Part shown: one piece after another, positions 9,224-18,016 of the stretch
How positions within the stretch are numbered: the first letter of the stretch is position 1
Layout of the letters: every line of letters starts with the position of its first letter
Source: Caballeronia terrestris
GTDB taxonomy: Bacteria; Pseudomonadota; Gammaproteobacteria; Burkholderiales; Burkholderiaceae
Assembly (NCBI RefSeq): GCF_001544515.1
Contig: NZ_FCOL02000001.1
Coordinates: 62,001 to 126,000 of the forward strand
Direction: 5' to 3'
DNA length: 64,000 nucleotides
Position numbers and translations under genes: made by a program
The notes under the pieces: model-generated
The model's database searches: none
Told to the model about the DNA's origin: nothing
The model's input: only the letters and a program-made list of their open reading frames with translations

Positions 9224-9625
9224 TCAAAACTGCAACTCCCCCTGCCGCGCCGCCTTGCGCTGCTCGCCCTCCCGCTTCGCCTCTTCCCGCAACCATCGCC
9301 CGATCGCGCCGACGACGTGTTGGCGCTCTGCCTCATCCAGCGCCTTTCCCGCTCCGATCCCGTGCCATTTCGCAAGACAGGTCCGGCAGCACGTCGCCGT
9401 CGCGTGTTGCGCGATGAAAACCGGGTGGCCGCGAAACGGCGTCTGCTTGCCGTCGTTCGGCGGCGCTTCGGGCGCGAGCCGCTTGTCGATCAAGTCGCGT
9501 GCATGGGCCGTCACCTCCGGAAGCCCCTTCTCGTGTAAATAAGCCAACTCGCGCGCCCCCAGCCGGAAGCGCCTGCGAAACGCCGACTTCTTCAGGGCCT
9601 CGAACAGCGAATCGAGATCGCGCAT
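9224..9625 (-). CDS. DUF4186 family protein
   Basis: A 133-residue soluble protein. The sequence RRRFRLGARELAYLHEKGL, HPVFIAQHATATCCRTCLAKWHGI and the C-terminal helix match the small DUF4186 family of unknown function. The HATATCCRTCLAKWH motif with three Cys and two His residues suggests a metal site, which is my inference. The ATG at 9625 follows the cobM stop by 4 bp, so it may be the last gene of the cobL-cbiD-cobK-cobM transcript. A role in cobalamin synthesis is not established. Confidence 0.78.
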   Translation of the reverse strand: MRDLDSLFEALKKSAFRRRFRLGARELAYLHEKGLPEVTAHARDLIDKRLAPEAPPNDGKQTPFRGHPVFIAQHATATCCRTCLAKWHGIGAGKALDEAERQHVVGAIGRWLREEAKREGEQRKAARQGELQF

Positions 9626-9629
9626 CGCG

Positions 9630-10355
9630 CTACGCCTTCCGATACAACGACGAATCCGCAAACCCCTCCGCATCCAGCACCCGCCCGACGACGATCAACG
9701 CCGTCCGCTCGATCCCCTTGGATAGCACCTTCCCCCCGATATCCCCGAGCATACCGATCACCTTCTCCTCATCCGGCCAGCTCGCGCGAAACACCACCGC
9801 CACCGGACAATCCACCCCGTAATACGGAATCAGATCAGCAACAATCCGCTCGATATGCCGCACGCCGAGGTGAATCGCCATCGTCGCGCGGTGTCGGGCG
9901 AGGTCGGCGAGCGCTTCGCCTTCGGGCATCGACGTCTTCGTGGCATAGCGCGTGAGGATCACCGTCTGCGAGATGCCGGGAAGCGTGAGTTCGCACCCGA
10001 GCGTCGCAGCGGTCGCCGCCGTCGCCGTCACTCCCGGCACGATTTCATACGGAATCGCAAGCGCATTCAGCCGACGAATCTGCTCGCCGATCGCGCCATA
10101 GAGCGACGGATCGCCCGAATGCACGCGCGCCACATCCTGTCCTTTCGCGTGCGCGTCCCGAAGCAGCGCGACGATCGCGTCGAGATCGAGTTCGGCCGTG
10201 TTGACCACCGTTTCCGCGCGATGCCCCGCCAAAACCGCTTCCGGCACTAGCGAACCGGCGAACAGGATCACCGGGCACGAGCGGATCAGCCGCTGCCCTT
10301 TGACGGTGATGAGTTCGGGATCGCCCGGCCCGGCGCCGATGAAATAGACCGTCAT
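9630..10355 (-). CDS. cobM: Precorrin-4 C11-methyltransferase CobM
   Basis: A 241-residue SAM-dependent methyltransferase of the corrin pathway that methylates precorrin-4 at C11. The N-terminal [16 protein letters not shown] is the tetrapyrrole methylase SAM loop; VHSGDPSLYGAIGEQ, VPGVTATAATAATLGCELTLP and the C-terminal RTALIVVGRVL are typical of CobM/CbiF. Its start overlaps the cobK stop by 4 bp (ATGA), the third such overlap in this operon. It lies in a minus-strand block with cobK, cbiD and cbiET. Confidence 0.95.
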   Translation of the reverse strand: MTVYFIGAGPGDPELITVKGQRLIRSCPVILFAGSLVPEAVLAGHRAETVVNTAELDLDAIVALLRDAHAKGQDVARVHSGDPSLYGAIGEQIRRLNALAIPYEIVPGVTATAATAATLGCELTLPGISQTVILTRYATKTSMPEGEALADLARHRATMAIHLGVRHIERIVADLIPYYGVDCPVAVVFRASWPDEEKVIGMLGDIGGKVLSKGIERTALIVVGRVLDAEGFADSSLYRKA

Positions 10356-11107
10356 ACAGAGGCTTTCGTGAGAGGTTGATCGGGATCGAGCCATTGCGCG
10401 AGCGCTTGCAACGAGGCGGACGTACCGTCGAATTCGCGGGTCGCGGGCGGCAAGACCGGCCGCTGCAACATCACGACCGGCACGCGCAATTCGCGCGCCA
10501 CCGCGAGCTTCGCCTCGGTCGCGCCGCCGCCGCTGTTCTTGCTGACCACGACATCGATTCGATGGGCATCGAACAGCGCCCGCTCGCCCTCGATCGAAAA
10601 TGGCCCGCGCGCGCCGATGACCGTCGCGCGCGCGTTGCCCGGATGCGCGTCTAGACAGCGGATCGTCCAGTGCTGCGACGGCGGAATCTCGTCGAGATGC
10701 GCGAGCGGCTCGCGCCCGAGCGTCCAGAGCACTCGTCGATACAGCGCGATTCGCTCGATCACATCGCTCCAGCGGGCGGCGTCGCGCCAGTCGTCGCCGG
10801 GTTGCGGCTGCCACGCGGCCCGCCGGATCGCCCAGCACGGCACGCCGGTCAGCGCGCTCGCCTCGCACGCGTTGCGGCTCATCTGCGCGGCGTAGGGATG
10901 CGTCGCGTCGATCATCAAGCCGATGCCCTGCTCCCGAACGAACGCGGCAAGGCCCGAAGCACCGCCAAATCCGCCGACGCGCACGCCGCACATCAAATCG
11001 CCCGGCACGCGCCCGAGTCCCGCGAGACTGTAGACGTGCGCGGGCCCGAGCCGCCGCGCGATGATGAGCGCGTCGCCGGTGCCCCCGATCAGCAGGACGC
11101 GCTTCAA
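10352..11107 (-). CDS. cobK: Precorrin-6A reductase CobK/CbiJ
   Basis: A 251-residue NAD(P)H-dependent reductase of the corrin macrocycle. The N-terminal [19 protein letters not shown] is the nucleotide-binding start of the CobK/CbiJ family, followed by [18 protein letters not shown], another hallmark. The later [16 protein letters not shown] is also conserved. The only sensible start is TTG at 11107, which overlaps the cbiD stop (TTGA), so translation is coupled to cbiD. The stop overlaps the cobM start. Confidence 0.93.
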   Translation of the reverse strand: MKRVLLIGGTGDALIIARRLGPAHVYSLAGLGRVPGDLMCGVRVGGFGGASGLAAFVREQGIGLMIDATHPYAAQMSRNACEASALTGVPCWAIRRAAWQPQPGDDWRDAARWSDVIERIALYRRVLWTLGREPLAHLDEIPPSQHWTIRCLDAHPGNARATVIGARGPFSIEGERALFDAHRIDVVVSKNSGGGATEAKLAVARELRVPVVMLQRPVLPPATREFDGTSASLQALAQWLDPDQPLTKASV

Positions 11108-12204
11108 GGCGCGGCCCCGACGATGCGCCCTTGCCGGTCGATCGCGAACGTCTCCACGTCGATGCCTCCGGGCACCACGTCGAGCGCGACTCCGCGCGCC
11201 CGCGCACAAACGATGTCGCCGAGCGCGATGCCGTTCGCGCGAGCGAGCAAAAGCGCCTCCTGGCTCGTGTTCGCCGCACGGATCGACGCCTGCAATGCGC
11301 CGCTCGCGCCTGCATCGGCGGCCCAGACAGCGAGTTGCGGCAGATCGATGCTCGACGTGCGGCTGTGCAGATCCATGTGACCCGACGCGAGCTTGCTCAT
11401 CTTCCCGAAGCCGCCGCAGATGCTGAGCTTCTCGACCGGCGCGCGCCGCAAATGCTTGAGCACCGCGCCCACGAAATCGCCCATCTCGACGAGCGCGATG
11501 TCCGGCATCGCGTAGCGCGCGCGCATCGCGTCCTCGCTCTGGTTGCCGGTGCACGCGGCGATGTGCGTGTGGCCGTTGGCCCGCGCGACGTCGATGCCCT
11601 GATGGATCGACGCGATATACGCCGAGCACGAAAACGGCCGGACGATGCCGGTCGTGCCGAGTATCGACAAGCCGCCGACGATCCCGAGCCGCGGGTTCAT
11701 CGTTTTCTGCGCGAGCGCCTCGCCGTCCTCGACGCCGATCGTCACGTCGAAGCCGCCGGTGAAGCCGAATTCGCGCGCGATCGCTTCGAGATGACCGGTC
11801 ATCATCGTGCGCGGCACGGGGTTGATCGCCGGTTCGCCGATCGCGAGTGCCAGCCCCGCGCGTGTCACCGTGCCGACGCCCTGCCCCGCGAAAAACCGCA
11901 CGCCCGGTTTCGTCGCGAGCCGCACGCGCGCGAATACGATCGCCCCGTGCGTGACGTCGGGGTCGTCGCCGGCGTCCTTGACGGTGGCTGCTTCCGCGAG
12001 CTCGCTGTCGCCCGTCGAAAGCCGGCAGTACACGAGCGCCATCTCGACCACTTGTCCCTTCGGCAGCGTGATCTCCGCCCGCTCGCTCGCCTCGCCGCAC
12101 AAAAGGAGCCGCGCGGCCGCGAGGCTCGTCGCGGTTGCGCAACTGCCGGTGGTGTAGCCGCTCCTCAGCGTCGCGGGCTGTTCGGGCGTCTCGTCACGCA
12201 TCAT
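11104..12204 (-). CDS. cbiD: Cobalt-precorrin-5B C1-methyltransferase CbiD
   Basis: A 366-residue CbiD-family methyltransferase acting at C1 of the corrin ring. Landmarks are [47 protein letters not shown] and [10 protein letters not shown]. CbiD is the enzyme of anaerobic-type pathways; aerobic pathways normally use the unrelated CobF, which is absent here although CobG is present. The ATG at 12204 overlaps the cbiET stop by 4 bp, and the stop overlaps the cobK start. A second ATG at 12201 is also possible. Confidence 0.95.
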   Translation of the reverse strand: MMRDETPEQPATLRSGYTTGSCATATSLAAARLLLCGEASERAEITLPKGQVVEMALVYCRLSTGDSELAEAATVKDAGDDPDVTHGAIVFARVRLATKPGVRFFAGQGVGTVTRAGLALAIGEPAINPVPRTMMTGHLEAIAREFGFTGGFDVTIGVEDGEALAQKTMNPRLGIVGGLSILGTTGIVRPFSCSAYIASIHQGIDVARANGHTHIAACTGNQSEDAMRARYAMPDIALVEMGDFVGAVLKHLRRAPVEKLSICGGFGKMSKLASGHMDLHSRTSSIDLPQLAVWAADAGASGALQASIRAANTSQEALLLARANGIALGDIVCARARGVALDVVPGGIDVETFAIDRQGRIVGAAP

Positions 12205-13397
12205 GGCTTGCGCGCGTGCAGCAGGGTGATCGGCAGGGCCTGGCGCCACGTATCGAACGCGCCGAGCGGCTCGGCCTGCGCGACGCCGATGCGCGTCAGT
12301 TCGCCGCCGTGCTGCTCGCGCCACGCGAACAGCACGGCTTCGCTCTGGATCGTGACCGCGTTGGCGATCAACCGCCCGCCTTCGCGCAGGCGCGACCAGC
12401 AGGCATCGAGCACGCCCGGCACCGTCACGCCCCCGCCGATGAAGATCGCGTCGGGCGCGGGGAGGCCGTCCAGCGCGGCGGGCGCTTCGCCCTCGACGAG
12501 CTGCAGCCCCGGCACGCCGAGCGCATCGCGATTGTGTTCGATCAGGCGCTGCCGGCCGTGGTTCGCTTCGATCGCGATCGCGCGGCACGACGGATGCGCG
12601 CGCATCCACTCGATGCCGATCGAGCCGCAGCCCGCGCCGACGTCCCACAGCAATTCTCGCGGCGCGGGAGCCAGGCGCGCGAGCGTAATCGCGCGGACGT
12701 CGCGCTTGGTGAGCTGGCCGTCGTGGCGATAGGCGTCGTCGGGGAGGCCGGGCGTGAGCGACAGGCCCGCGTGCTCGCCCCGGCATTCGATCGCGACGAG
12801 GTTCAAGGCCGCGACCGACGGATGCGTCCAGTCGTCGGCGCGCGCGTCGATGCGGCGTTCGTCCGCGCCGCCGAGATGCTCGAACACGCTGATCCGGCTC
12901 GCGCCGAAGCCGCGCGCGGTAAGCAGCGCGGCGATCGCGGCGGGCGTCGCGCCGTCGCTGCTGAGCACGATGAGGCGCGCGCCGCGATGAAGCTGGGCGT
13001 TGAGCGACGCGAGCGGCCGCCCGACGAGCGAAACATTCACCACGTCCTGCAACGCCCATTGCAGGCGCGCGGCCGCGAGCGAGATCGACGAAGGCGCGGG
13101 AAGCACGCGAAGGTCGCGGACGGTCAGATGCCGCGCGAGCGTCGCGCCGACGCCGAACAGCATCGGATCGCCGCTCGCAAGCACGCAGACGGTGCGGCCA
13201 CGCTCACGCAGCACGGGCTCGATCGAAAACGGCTTCGGCCACGCGACGCGACGCGCGCGAATGCGCGGCGGCAAAAGCGCGAGATGACGCTCGCCGCCAT
13301 AGACGGCGTCGGCTGCGAGCAGCGCGCGGCGCGCATCGCGTGAGATGCCCGCCCAGCCATCCTCTCCGATTCCGACCACGGTCAGCCAGGGTGACAT
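12201..13397 (-). CDS. cobL: Precorrin-6Y C5,15-methyltransferase (decarboxylating) CobL / CbiET fusion
   Basis: A 398-residue two-domain enzyme that methylates C5 and C15 and removes the acetate side chain at C12. The N-terminal ~200 residues are the CbiE domain ([26 protein letters not shown]). The C-terminal part is the CbiT domain with a Rossmann SAM site [19 protein letters not shown]. It is the first gene of a four-gene minus-strand operon (cobL, cbiD, cobK, cobM, possibly DUF4186), with every junction overlapping. No riboswitch is visible on the minus strand upstream; the plus-strand riboswitch starts about 95 bp away. Confidence 0.95.
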   Translation of the reverse strand: MSPWLTVVGIGEDGWAGISRDARRALLAADAVYGGERHLALLPPRIRARRVAWPKPFSIEPVLRERGRTVCVLASGDPMLFGVGATLARHLTVRDLRVLPAPSSISLAAARLQWALQDVVNVSLVGRPLASLNAQLHRGARLIVLSSDGATPAAIAALLTARGFGASRISVFEHLGGADERRIDARADDWTHPSVAALNLVAIECRGEHAGLSLTPGLPDDAYRHDGQLTKRDVRAITLARLAPAPRELLWDVGAGCGSIGIEWMRAHPSCRAIAIEANHGRQRLIEHNRDALGVPGLQLVEGEAPAALDGLPAPDAIFIGGGVTVPGVLDACWSRLREGGRLIANAVTIQSEAVLFAWREQHGGELTRIGVAQAEPLGAFDTWRQALPITLLHARKP

Positions 13398-13489
13398 CCG
13401 TCGATCCTCGATTTCGATTTGTCCACGACTGAGAGCCGCATCCCGTGCCTCGCCGCGAGACGCCGAAGGGGTCTGACAGGCGCTAAAAG

Positions 13490-13675
13490 CGGGCATAATA
13501 CCTCGTTCGTCGGTGCCCGATTCGGGCCTAACAGGGAACACAGCAAAACTGTGGCTGCCCCCGCAATTGTACGCAGCGAGTCCGCGCTCCACTGCCACTG
13601 GTTTATACCGGGAAGGCCGGCACGGATGGCGACCTGCCAGCCAAGAGACCTGCCGACGAGAGTGCTTGCGCATGC
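13490..13675 (+). promoter_or_regulatory. Cobalamin riboswitch upstream of cobG operon
   Basis: The conserved cobalamin-riboswitch blocks occur in the expected order: GGTGCCCG near 13512, ACAGGGAACACAG with CTGTGGCTGCCCCCGCAA (core), then GCCACTGG..GGGAAGGC, and finally the B12 box AGCCAAGAGACCTGCC at 13639-13654. It lies about 80 bp before the TTG start of cobG and should repress cobG-cobH-cobI-cobJ when adenosylcobalamin is plentiful. Confidence 0.93.
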
Positions 13676-13733
13676 CGATCGGGCGGGGTGTACCGATACC
13701 GCAATTACCGCGCGAGCCCACACGGGTCACGCT

Positions 13734-15026
13734 TTGAGCACTCATTCATCCGCTTCGCATGCGCTATTAGCACCCCGGGCTTCCGCGTGTCCGGGGCTCG
13801 CGCGTATCGTGCCCGCGCGCGATGGCGGACTCTGCCGCATTCGTCTGATGGGCGGCGAGCTGAGTGCCGCCGCCGCGCATGCCGTCGCCGATGCCGCCGC
13901 GCGTCACGCGTCCGGCGTGATCGAGGTGACCAATCGCGCGAACCTGCAGTTGCGCGGCGTGCGCGATGACGGCATCGTCGCGTTGCTGCTCGATGCCGGC
14001 CTCGGCCCCGCGACGCCTAGCGCCGACGATATCCGCAACGTCATGCTGAGCCCGATCGCTTCGGACGAGACGCGGGCGCTTGCTGCGCAAATCGTCGATG
14101 GCATGCAGCGCGATACGCGGCTGCATGCGCTGTCGCCGAAATTCGCGCTGCTCGTCGATGGCGGCGAGCGGCTTGCGATGCTCGATCATCCGCACGACAT
14201 CTGGTTCGCGTCGATGGACGACGGCGAGCGCTTCGCGTTCGGGCTCGCGGGATGTCCGGTCGATATGCCGATCGGTGCGGTCGGGCGCGCGCAGGTCGTG
14301 GCGCTCGCCGCTGCGTTGCTGCATGCGTTTATCGATTTCGCCGCGCCGGAGCAGGCGCGCATGCGCGATCTGCTCGACACTTTGCCGCTCGATCAACTGC
14401 TCGGTGCGCTCGACGTACCTTTCACGCGTGACGTTCGAACATGGCGCCACGCTGCCGCAGATCCGTCGCTGCGTCTTGGCGCGCACTTTCAGGCGGGCGA
14501 CGCTTCAATGTATGTAGGCGCGCAGCCGCCGCTCGGGCGTCTCACGGTGTCGAATCTGCATGCGCTGGCACATCTCGCGGCATCGAAAGGCTCGGGAATT
14601 TTGCAAATGACGCCGTGGCAAAGCGTACTTTTGCCCGGCATCGCGCACGACGATGCCCCGGCTGTCCTCGACACGCTTCAGTCGCTCGGTCTCGCCACCG
14701 ACGCAAGCGATCCGCTCGCGCGCCTGATCGCGTGCGCGGGGTCGCCGGGCTGCGGGCGCAGTCAGGCCGATACCAAAGCCGACGCGCTGCAACTCGCGCA
14801 ACGCCTCCCTGCGCATGCCGGCGAAGTCCACCTGAGCGGCTGCACGCGTTCGTGCGCGGCGGCGCATCGCGTGGAGAACACGCTTCTCGCCGTCGCGCCC
14901 GGCCGCTACGACCTTTACCAGCACGCCATGCAGCCGGATGCGTCGCACTTCGGCCGCTGCGTCGCCCATAACATCACGATCGAAGAGGCAGCCGACTGGC
15001 TCGCCCGGAGCACAACCGATGCTTGA
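13734..15026 (+). CDS. cobG: Precorrin-3B synthase CobG
   Basis: A 430-residue oxygen-dependent monooxygenase that converts precorrin-3A to precorrin-3B, the ring-contraction preparatory step of the aerobic pathway. It belongs to the nitrite/sulfite reductase-like family. Four cysteines for the 4Fe-4S cluster are visible near residues 334, 340, 370 and 374 (CAGSPGC and HLSGCTRSC). The N-terminal [20 protein letters not shown] is typical. The start is taken as TTG at 13734 because it gives the usual short N terminus; no strong ribosome-binding site is seen. Upstream in-frame codons run through the riboswitch. The stop overlaps the cobH start. Confidence 0.92.
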   Translation: MSTHSSASHALLAPRASACPGLARIVPARDGGLCRIRLMGGELSAAAAHAVADAAARHASGVIEVTNRANLQLRGVRDDGIVALLLDAGLGPATPSADDIRNVMLSPIASDETRALAAQIVDGMQRDTRLHALSPKFALLVDGGERLAMLDHPHDIWFASMDDGERFAFGLAGCPVDMPIGAVGRAQVVALAAALLHAFIDFAAPEQARMRDLLDTLPLDQLLGALDVPFTRDVRTWRHAAADPSLRLGAHFQAGDASMYVGAQPPLGRLTVSNLHALAHLAASKGSGILQMTPWQSVLLPGIAHDDAPAVLDTLQSLGLATDASDPLARLIACAGSPGCGRSQADTKADALQLAQRLPAHAGEVHLSGCTRSCAAAHRVENTLLAVAPGRYDLYQHAMQPDASHFGRCVAHNITIEEAADWLARSTTDA

Positions 15027-15645
15027 CTACATCCGCGATGGACAGGAGATCTATCGCCAGTCGTTCGCGACGATCCGCGCCGAAGCGAATCTCGCCGCGA
15101 TCCCCGACGACCTCGAAAAGCTGGCGGTACGCGTGATCCACGCGTGCGGCATGGTCGATGCAATCGATGACCTGCGCTTCTCGCCGGGCGCGGGCGCCGC
15201 GGGCCGCAAGGCGCTCGCGAACGGCGCGCCGATTCTCTGCGACGCGCGCATGGTCGCCGAAGGCATCACGCGCGCGCGGCTGCCGGCGGACAACCGCGTG
15301 ATCTGCACGCTCGCCGATGCGTCGGTGCCGGAACGCGCCCGCGCGCTCTGCAACACGCGCTCGGCGGCGGCGGTCGAGCTGTGGCTACCGCATCTGGAAG
15401 GCAGCGTCGTCGCGATCGGCAATGCGCCGACCGCCCTCTTCCACCTGCTCGACCTGCTCGATGCCGGCGCGCCGAAGCCCGCGCTGATCCTGGGCTTTCC
15501 GGTCGGTTTCATCGGCGCGGCGGAATCGAAGGCGATGCTCGCCGCCGACAGCCGCGGCGTGCCGTTCGTCGCGCTGCGAGGGCGGCGCGGGGGCAGCGCG
15601 ATGGCCGCCGCCGCCGTCAACGCGCTCGCCACGGAGGCCGAATGA
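15019..15645 (+). CDS. cobH: Precorrin-8X methylmutase CobH
   Basis: A 208-residue enzyme that moves the C11 methyl to C12 to give hydrogenobyrinate. The catalytic His is in [11 protein letters not shown] (residue 41). Other landmarks are [28 protein letters not shown] and [13 protein letters not shown]. The ATG at 15019 overlaps the cobG stop by 8 bp and the stop overlaps the cobI start by 4 bp, so the whole plus-strand block is one coupled operon. Confidence 0.96.
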   Translation: MLDYIRDGQEIYRQSFATIRAEANLAAIPDDLEKLAVRVIHACGMVDAIDDLRFSPGAGAAGRKALANGAPILCDARMVAEGITRARLPADNRVICTLADASVPERARALCNTRSAAAVELWLPHLEGSVVAIGNAPTALFHLLDLLDAGAPKPALILGFPVGFIGAAESKAMLAADSRGVPFVALRGRRGGSAMAAAAVNALATEAE

Positions 15646-16370
15646 TGAGCGGACGTCTCTACGGTCTCGGCGTCGGTCCGGGCGATCCGGAACTGATTAC
15701 GGTGAAAGCCCTGCGCCTGCTGAAATCGGCGCCGGTGATCGCGTACTTCGTCGCGAAGGGGAAGAAGGGCAACGCGTTCGGCATCATCGAAACGCATCTC
15801 GGCGACGCGCAGACGCGCCTGCCGCTCGTCTATCCGGTGACGACCGAAGCGCTCGAACCACCGCTTTGCTACGAGACGATCATCAGCGCGTTCTACGACG
15901 AATCGGCGCTCGCGATCGCGGATCATCTCGAAGCGGGCCGCGACGTCGCCGTGATCTGCGAAGGCGATCCGTTCTTCTACGGCTCGTACATGTACCTGCA
16001 CGACCGGCTTGCGGCGCGCTTCGATGCCGAAGTCGTGCCGGGTGTGTGCTCGATGCTCGGCGGGGTCGCCGTGCTCGGCGCGCCGCTCGTGTATCGCAAC
16101 CAGAGTCTATCGGTGCTGTCGGGCGTATTGCCGGAGGATGAATTGCGGCGGCGACTGGAAGCGTCGGATGCGGCTGTCGTGATGAAGCTCGGGCGCAACT
16201 TCGCGAAGGTGCGGCGCGTGCTCGCCGAACTTGGGCTGGCCAAGCGCGCGCTGTACGTCGAGCGAGCGACGATGGCGAACCAGCGCATCGTTCCGCTCGA
16301 TGAAGTCGATCCGATGGCGTCGCCGTATTTTTCGCTGCTCGTAGTGCCGGGGGAAAAATGGCGGGCGTGA
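15642..16370 (+). CDS. cobI: Precorrin-2 C20-methyltransferase CobI
   Basis: A 242-residue SAM-dependent methyltransferase that makes precorrin-3A from precorrin-2. Landmarks are [38 protein letters not shown] and [21 protein letters not shown]. The ATG at 15642 overlaps the cobH stop (ATGA). The stop overlaps the start of the cbiG/cobJ fusion by 13 bp. Confidence 0.96.
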   Translation: MMSGRLYGLGVGPGDPELITVKALRLLKSAPVIAYFVAKGKKGNAFGIIETHLGDAQTRLPLVYPVTTEALEPPLCYETIISAFYDESALAIADHLEAGRDVAVICEGDPFFYGSYMYLHDRLAARFDAEVVPGVCSMLGGVAVLGAPLVYRNQSLSVLSGVLPEDELRRRLEASDAAVVMKLGRNFAKVRRVLAELGLAKRALYVERATMANQRIVPLDEVDPMASPYFSLLVVPGEKWRA

Positions 16371-18016
16371 ACGCAGAAGTCGCGATCGTCGTGCTCGGGA
16401 CGGGTGCGCTCGATACGGCGCGGCGGATTCAGGCGGTGTTTTCAGGTTCGAAGGTGCATGGGCTCGCGGGCCGCGTTCAGGCCGATATCGCGTTCAGCGA
16501 ACTCGGCGAGCATCTGCGCGAACTGTACGCGCGGAACACGCCGATCGTCGTGCTGTGCTCGGCGGGCATCGTGATTCGTGCAATCGCGCCGTGTCTTGCC
16601 GATAAGGGCGCGGAACCGCCGGTGCTCGCCGTGGCCGCTGATGGCAGCGCGGTCGTACCGCTCGTCGGCGGGCTTGGCGGCGTCAACGCGATGGCCCGAG
16701 AAATCGCGACGGCGCTCGGCATAGCGCCCGCGATCACGACGAGCGGCGAGTTGCGCTTCGGCACGTGCCTGCTGAATCCGCCGACGGGTTACGCGCTGGC
16801 GGATATCGAAGAAGGCAAGCGCTTCGTCTCCGACTTGCTGGCGGGCGAAACGACGCGCATCGAAGGCGAGGCGCCGTGGCTCGACGCGATCGATCTGCCG
16901 CGTAACGATGACGCGCGCCTTGCGATTCGCGTGAGTCCGCGTGCGAGCGGCTCTGAGGGCGATTTGTTGATTCATCCGCGCAGTGTGGTCGCGTGGGTCG
17001 GCGATGTTGCGCGCGATGGCATTGCGGAACGCGTGCGCGTCGCGTTGCGCGAGCATGGGATCGCGCAGCAATCGCTTGCGGTTCTGCTTGCGCCGTCGCG
17101 CGATATGGCCTCGCAACCGCTCGCCCAAGCCGCGCGCTCGCTCGACGTGCCGCTGCGTTTCGGCGATGCGTCGGGCGTTGTCGATGCGACGGAAACGCTC
17201 GAATCGCAGGACATCGTGCTGCTGGTCGCCACGAAGCCCGTCGATGCGTCGAGCATCGGCCGCGCGCGCGGCAAGCTCACCGTGATCGGCCTCGGCCCAG
17301 GCTGCGCGGAACTCATGGTGCCCGCGGCCAAGCAAGCGCTCGCCGAAGCCGACGACATCCTCGGCTACGACACCTACGTGCGCATGGCCGGCCCGTTTCG
17401 CGCGGAGCAACGCGTGCACGGCACCGACAATCGCGAGGAGATGCAGCGCGCGCGCCACGCGTTCGAACTCGCGCGCGAGGGGCGCAAGGTCGTGTTGGTT
17501 TCGTCGGGCGATCCGGGCGTGTTCGCGATGGCCGCCGCCGTGCTCGAAGCGCTCGACCATGAGCGCGCGTGGACGAGCGTCGAACTCGCGATCGTGCCGG
17601 GCGTGTCGGCCGCGCTCGCGACGGCGGCACGCGCGGGCGCGCCGCTCGGCCACGACTTCTGCATGCTGTCGCTCTCGGATAATTTGAAGCCTTGGTCGAT
17701 CATCGAAACGCGTCTGCGGCACGCAGCGCAGGCCGATCTCGTGATGGCGTTCTACAACCCGGTGTCGCGCGCGCGGCCGTGGCAGCTAGACCGCGCGCTC
17801 GAGATCGTGCGCGAGTATCGTGCAAACGGGACGCGGGTCGTGCTCGGACGCGATGTCGGCCGGCCGGGCGAAGCGCTCACCACGACGACGCTCGAAGCGC
17901 TTCGCTCCGATCAGGTCGATATGCGCACGATGGTAATCGTCGGATCATCGACGACTCGCGGTGTTCCTCGCGATGAACATAGCGAGTGGATTTATACGCC
18001 GCGCTGGTACGAGTAG
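16358..18016 (+). CDS. cobJ: CbiG-CobJ fusion: cobalamin biosynthesis protein CbiG / precorrin-3B C17-methyltransferase
   Basis: A 552-residue fusion. About residues 1-300 look like CbiG: the N-terminal domain has [17 protein letters not shown] and [16 protein letters not shown], followed by a CbiG middle/C-like part. From about residue 308 ([14 protein letters not shown]) it is the CobJ/CbiH ring-contracting methylase, with [38 protein letters not shown] and [15 protein letters not shown]. CobJ methylates C17 and contracts the ring. CbiG opens the lactone in the anaerobic route, so its presence next to CobG is notable. The 3' end overlaps tail to tail with the chelatase gene by 25 bp. Confidence 0.94.
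   Translation: MAGVNAEVAIVVLGTGALDTARRIQAVFSGSKVHGLAGRVQADIAFSELGEHLRELYARNTPIVVLCSAGIVIRAIAPCLADKGAEPPVLAVAADGSAVVPLVGGLGGVNAMAREIATALGIAPAITTSGELRFGTCLLNPPTGYALADIEEGKRFVSDLLAGETTRIEGEAPWLDAIDLPRNDDARLAIRVSPRASGSEGDLLIHPRSVVAWVGDVARDGIAERVRVALREHGIAQQSLAVLLAPSRDMASQPLAQAARSLDVPLRFGDASGVVDATETLESQDIVLLVATKPVDASSIGRARGKLTVIGLGPGCAELMVPAAKQALAEADDILGYDTYVRMAGPFRAEQRVHGTDNREEMQRARHAFELAREGRKVVLVSSGDPGVFAMAAAVLEALDHERAWTSVELAIVPGVSAALATAARAGAPLGHDFCMLSLSDNLKPWSIIETRLRHAAQADLVMAFYNPVSRARPWQLDRALEIVREYRANGTRVVLGRDVGRPGEALTTTTLEALRSDQVDMRTMVIVGSSTTRGVPRDEHSEWIYTPRWYE

Noticed and set aside
13398..13489. A cobalamin riboswitch for the cobL operon on the minus strand.
   Set aside because: No B12 box or core blocks are visible in the reverse complement of this stretch.
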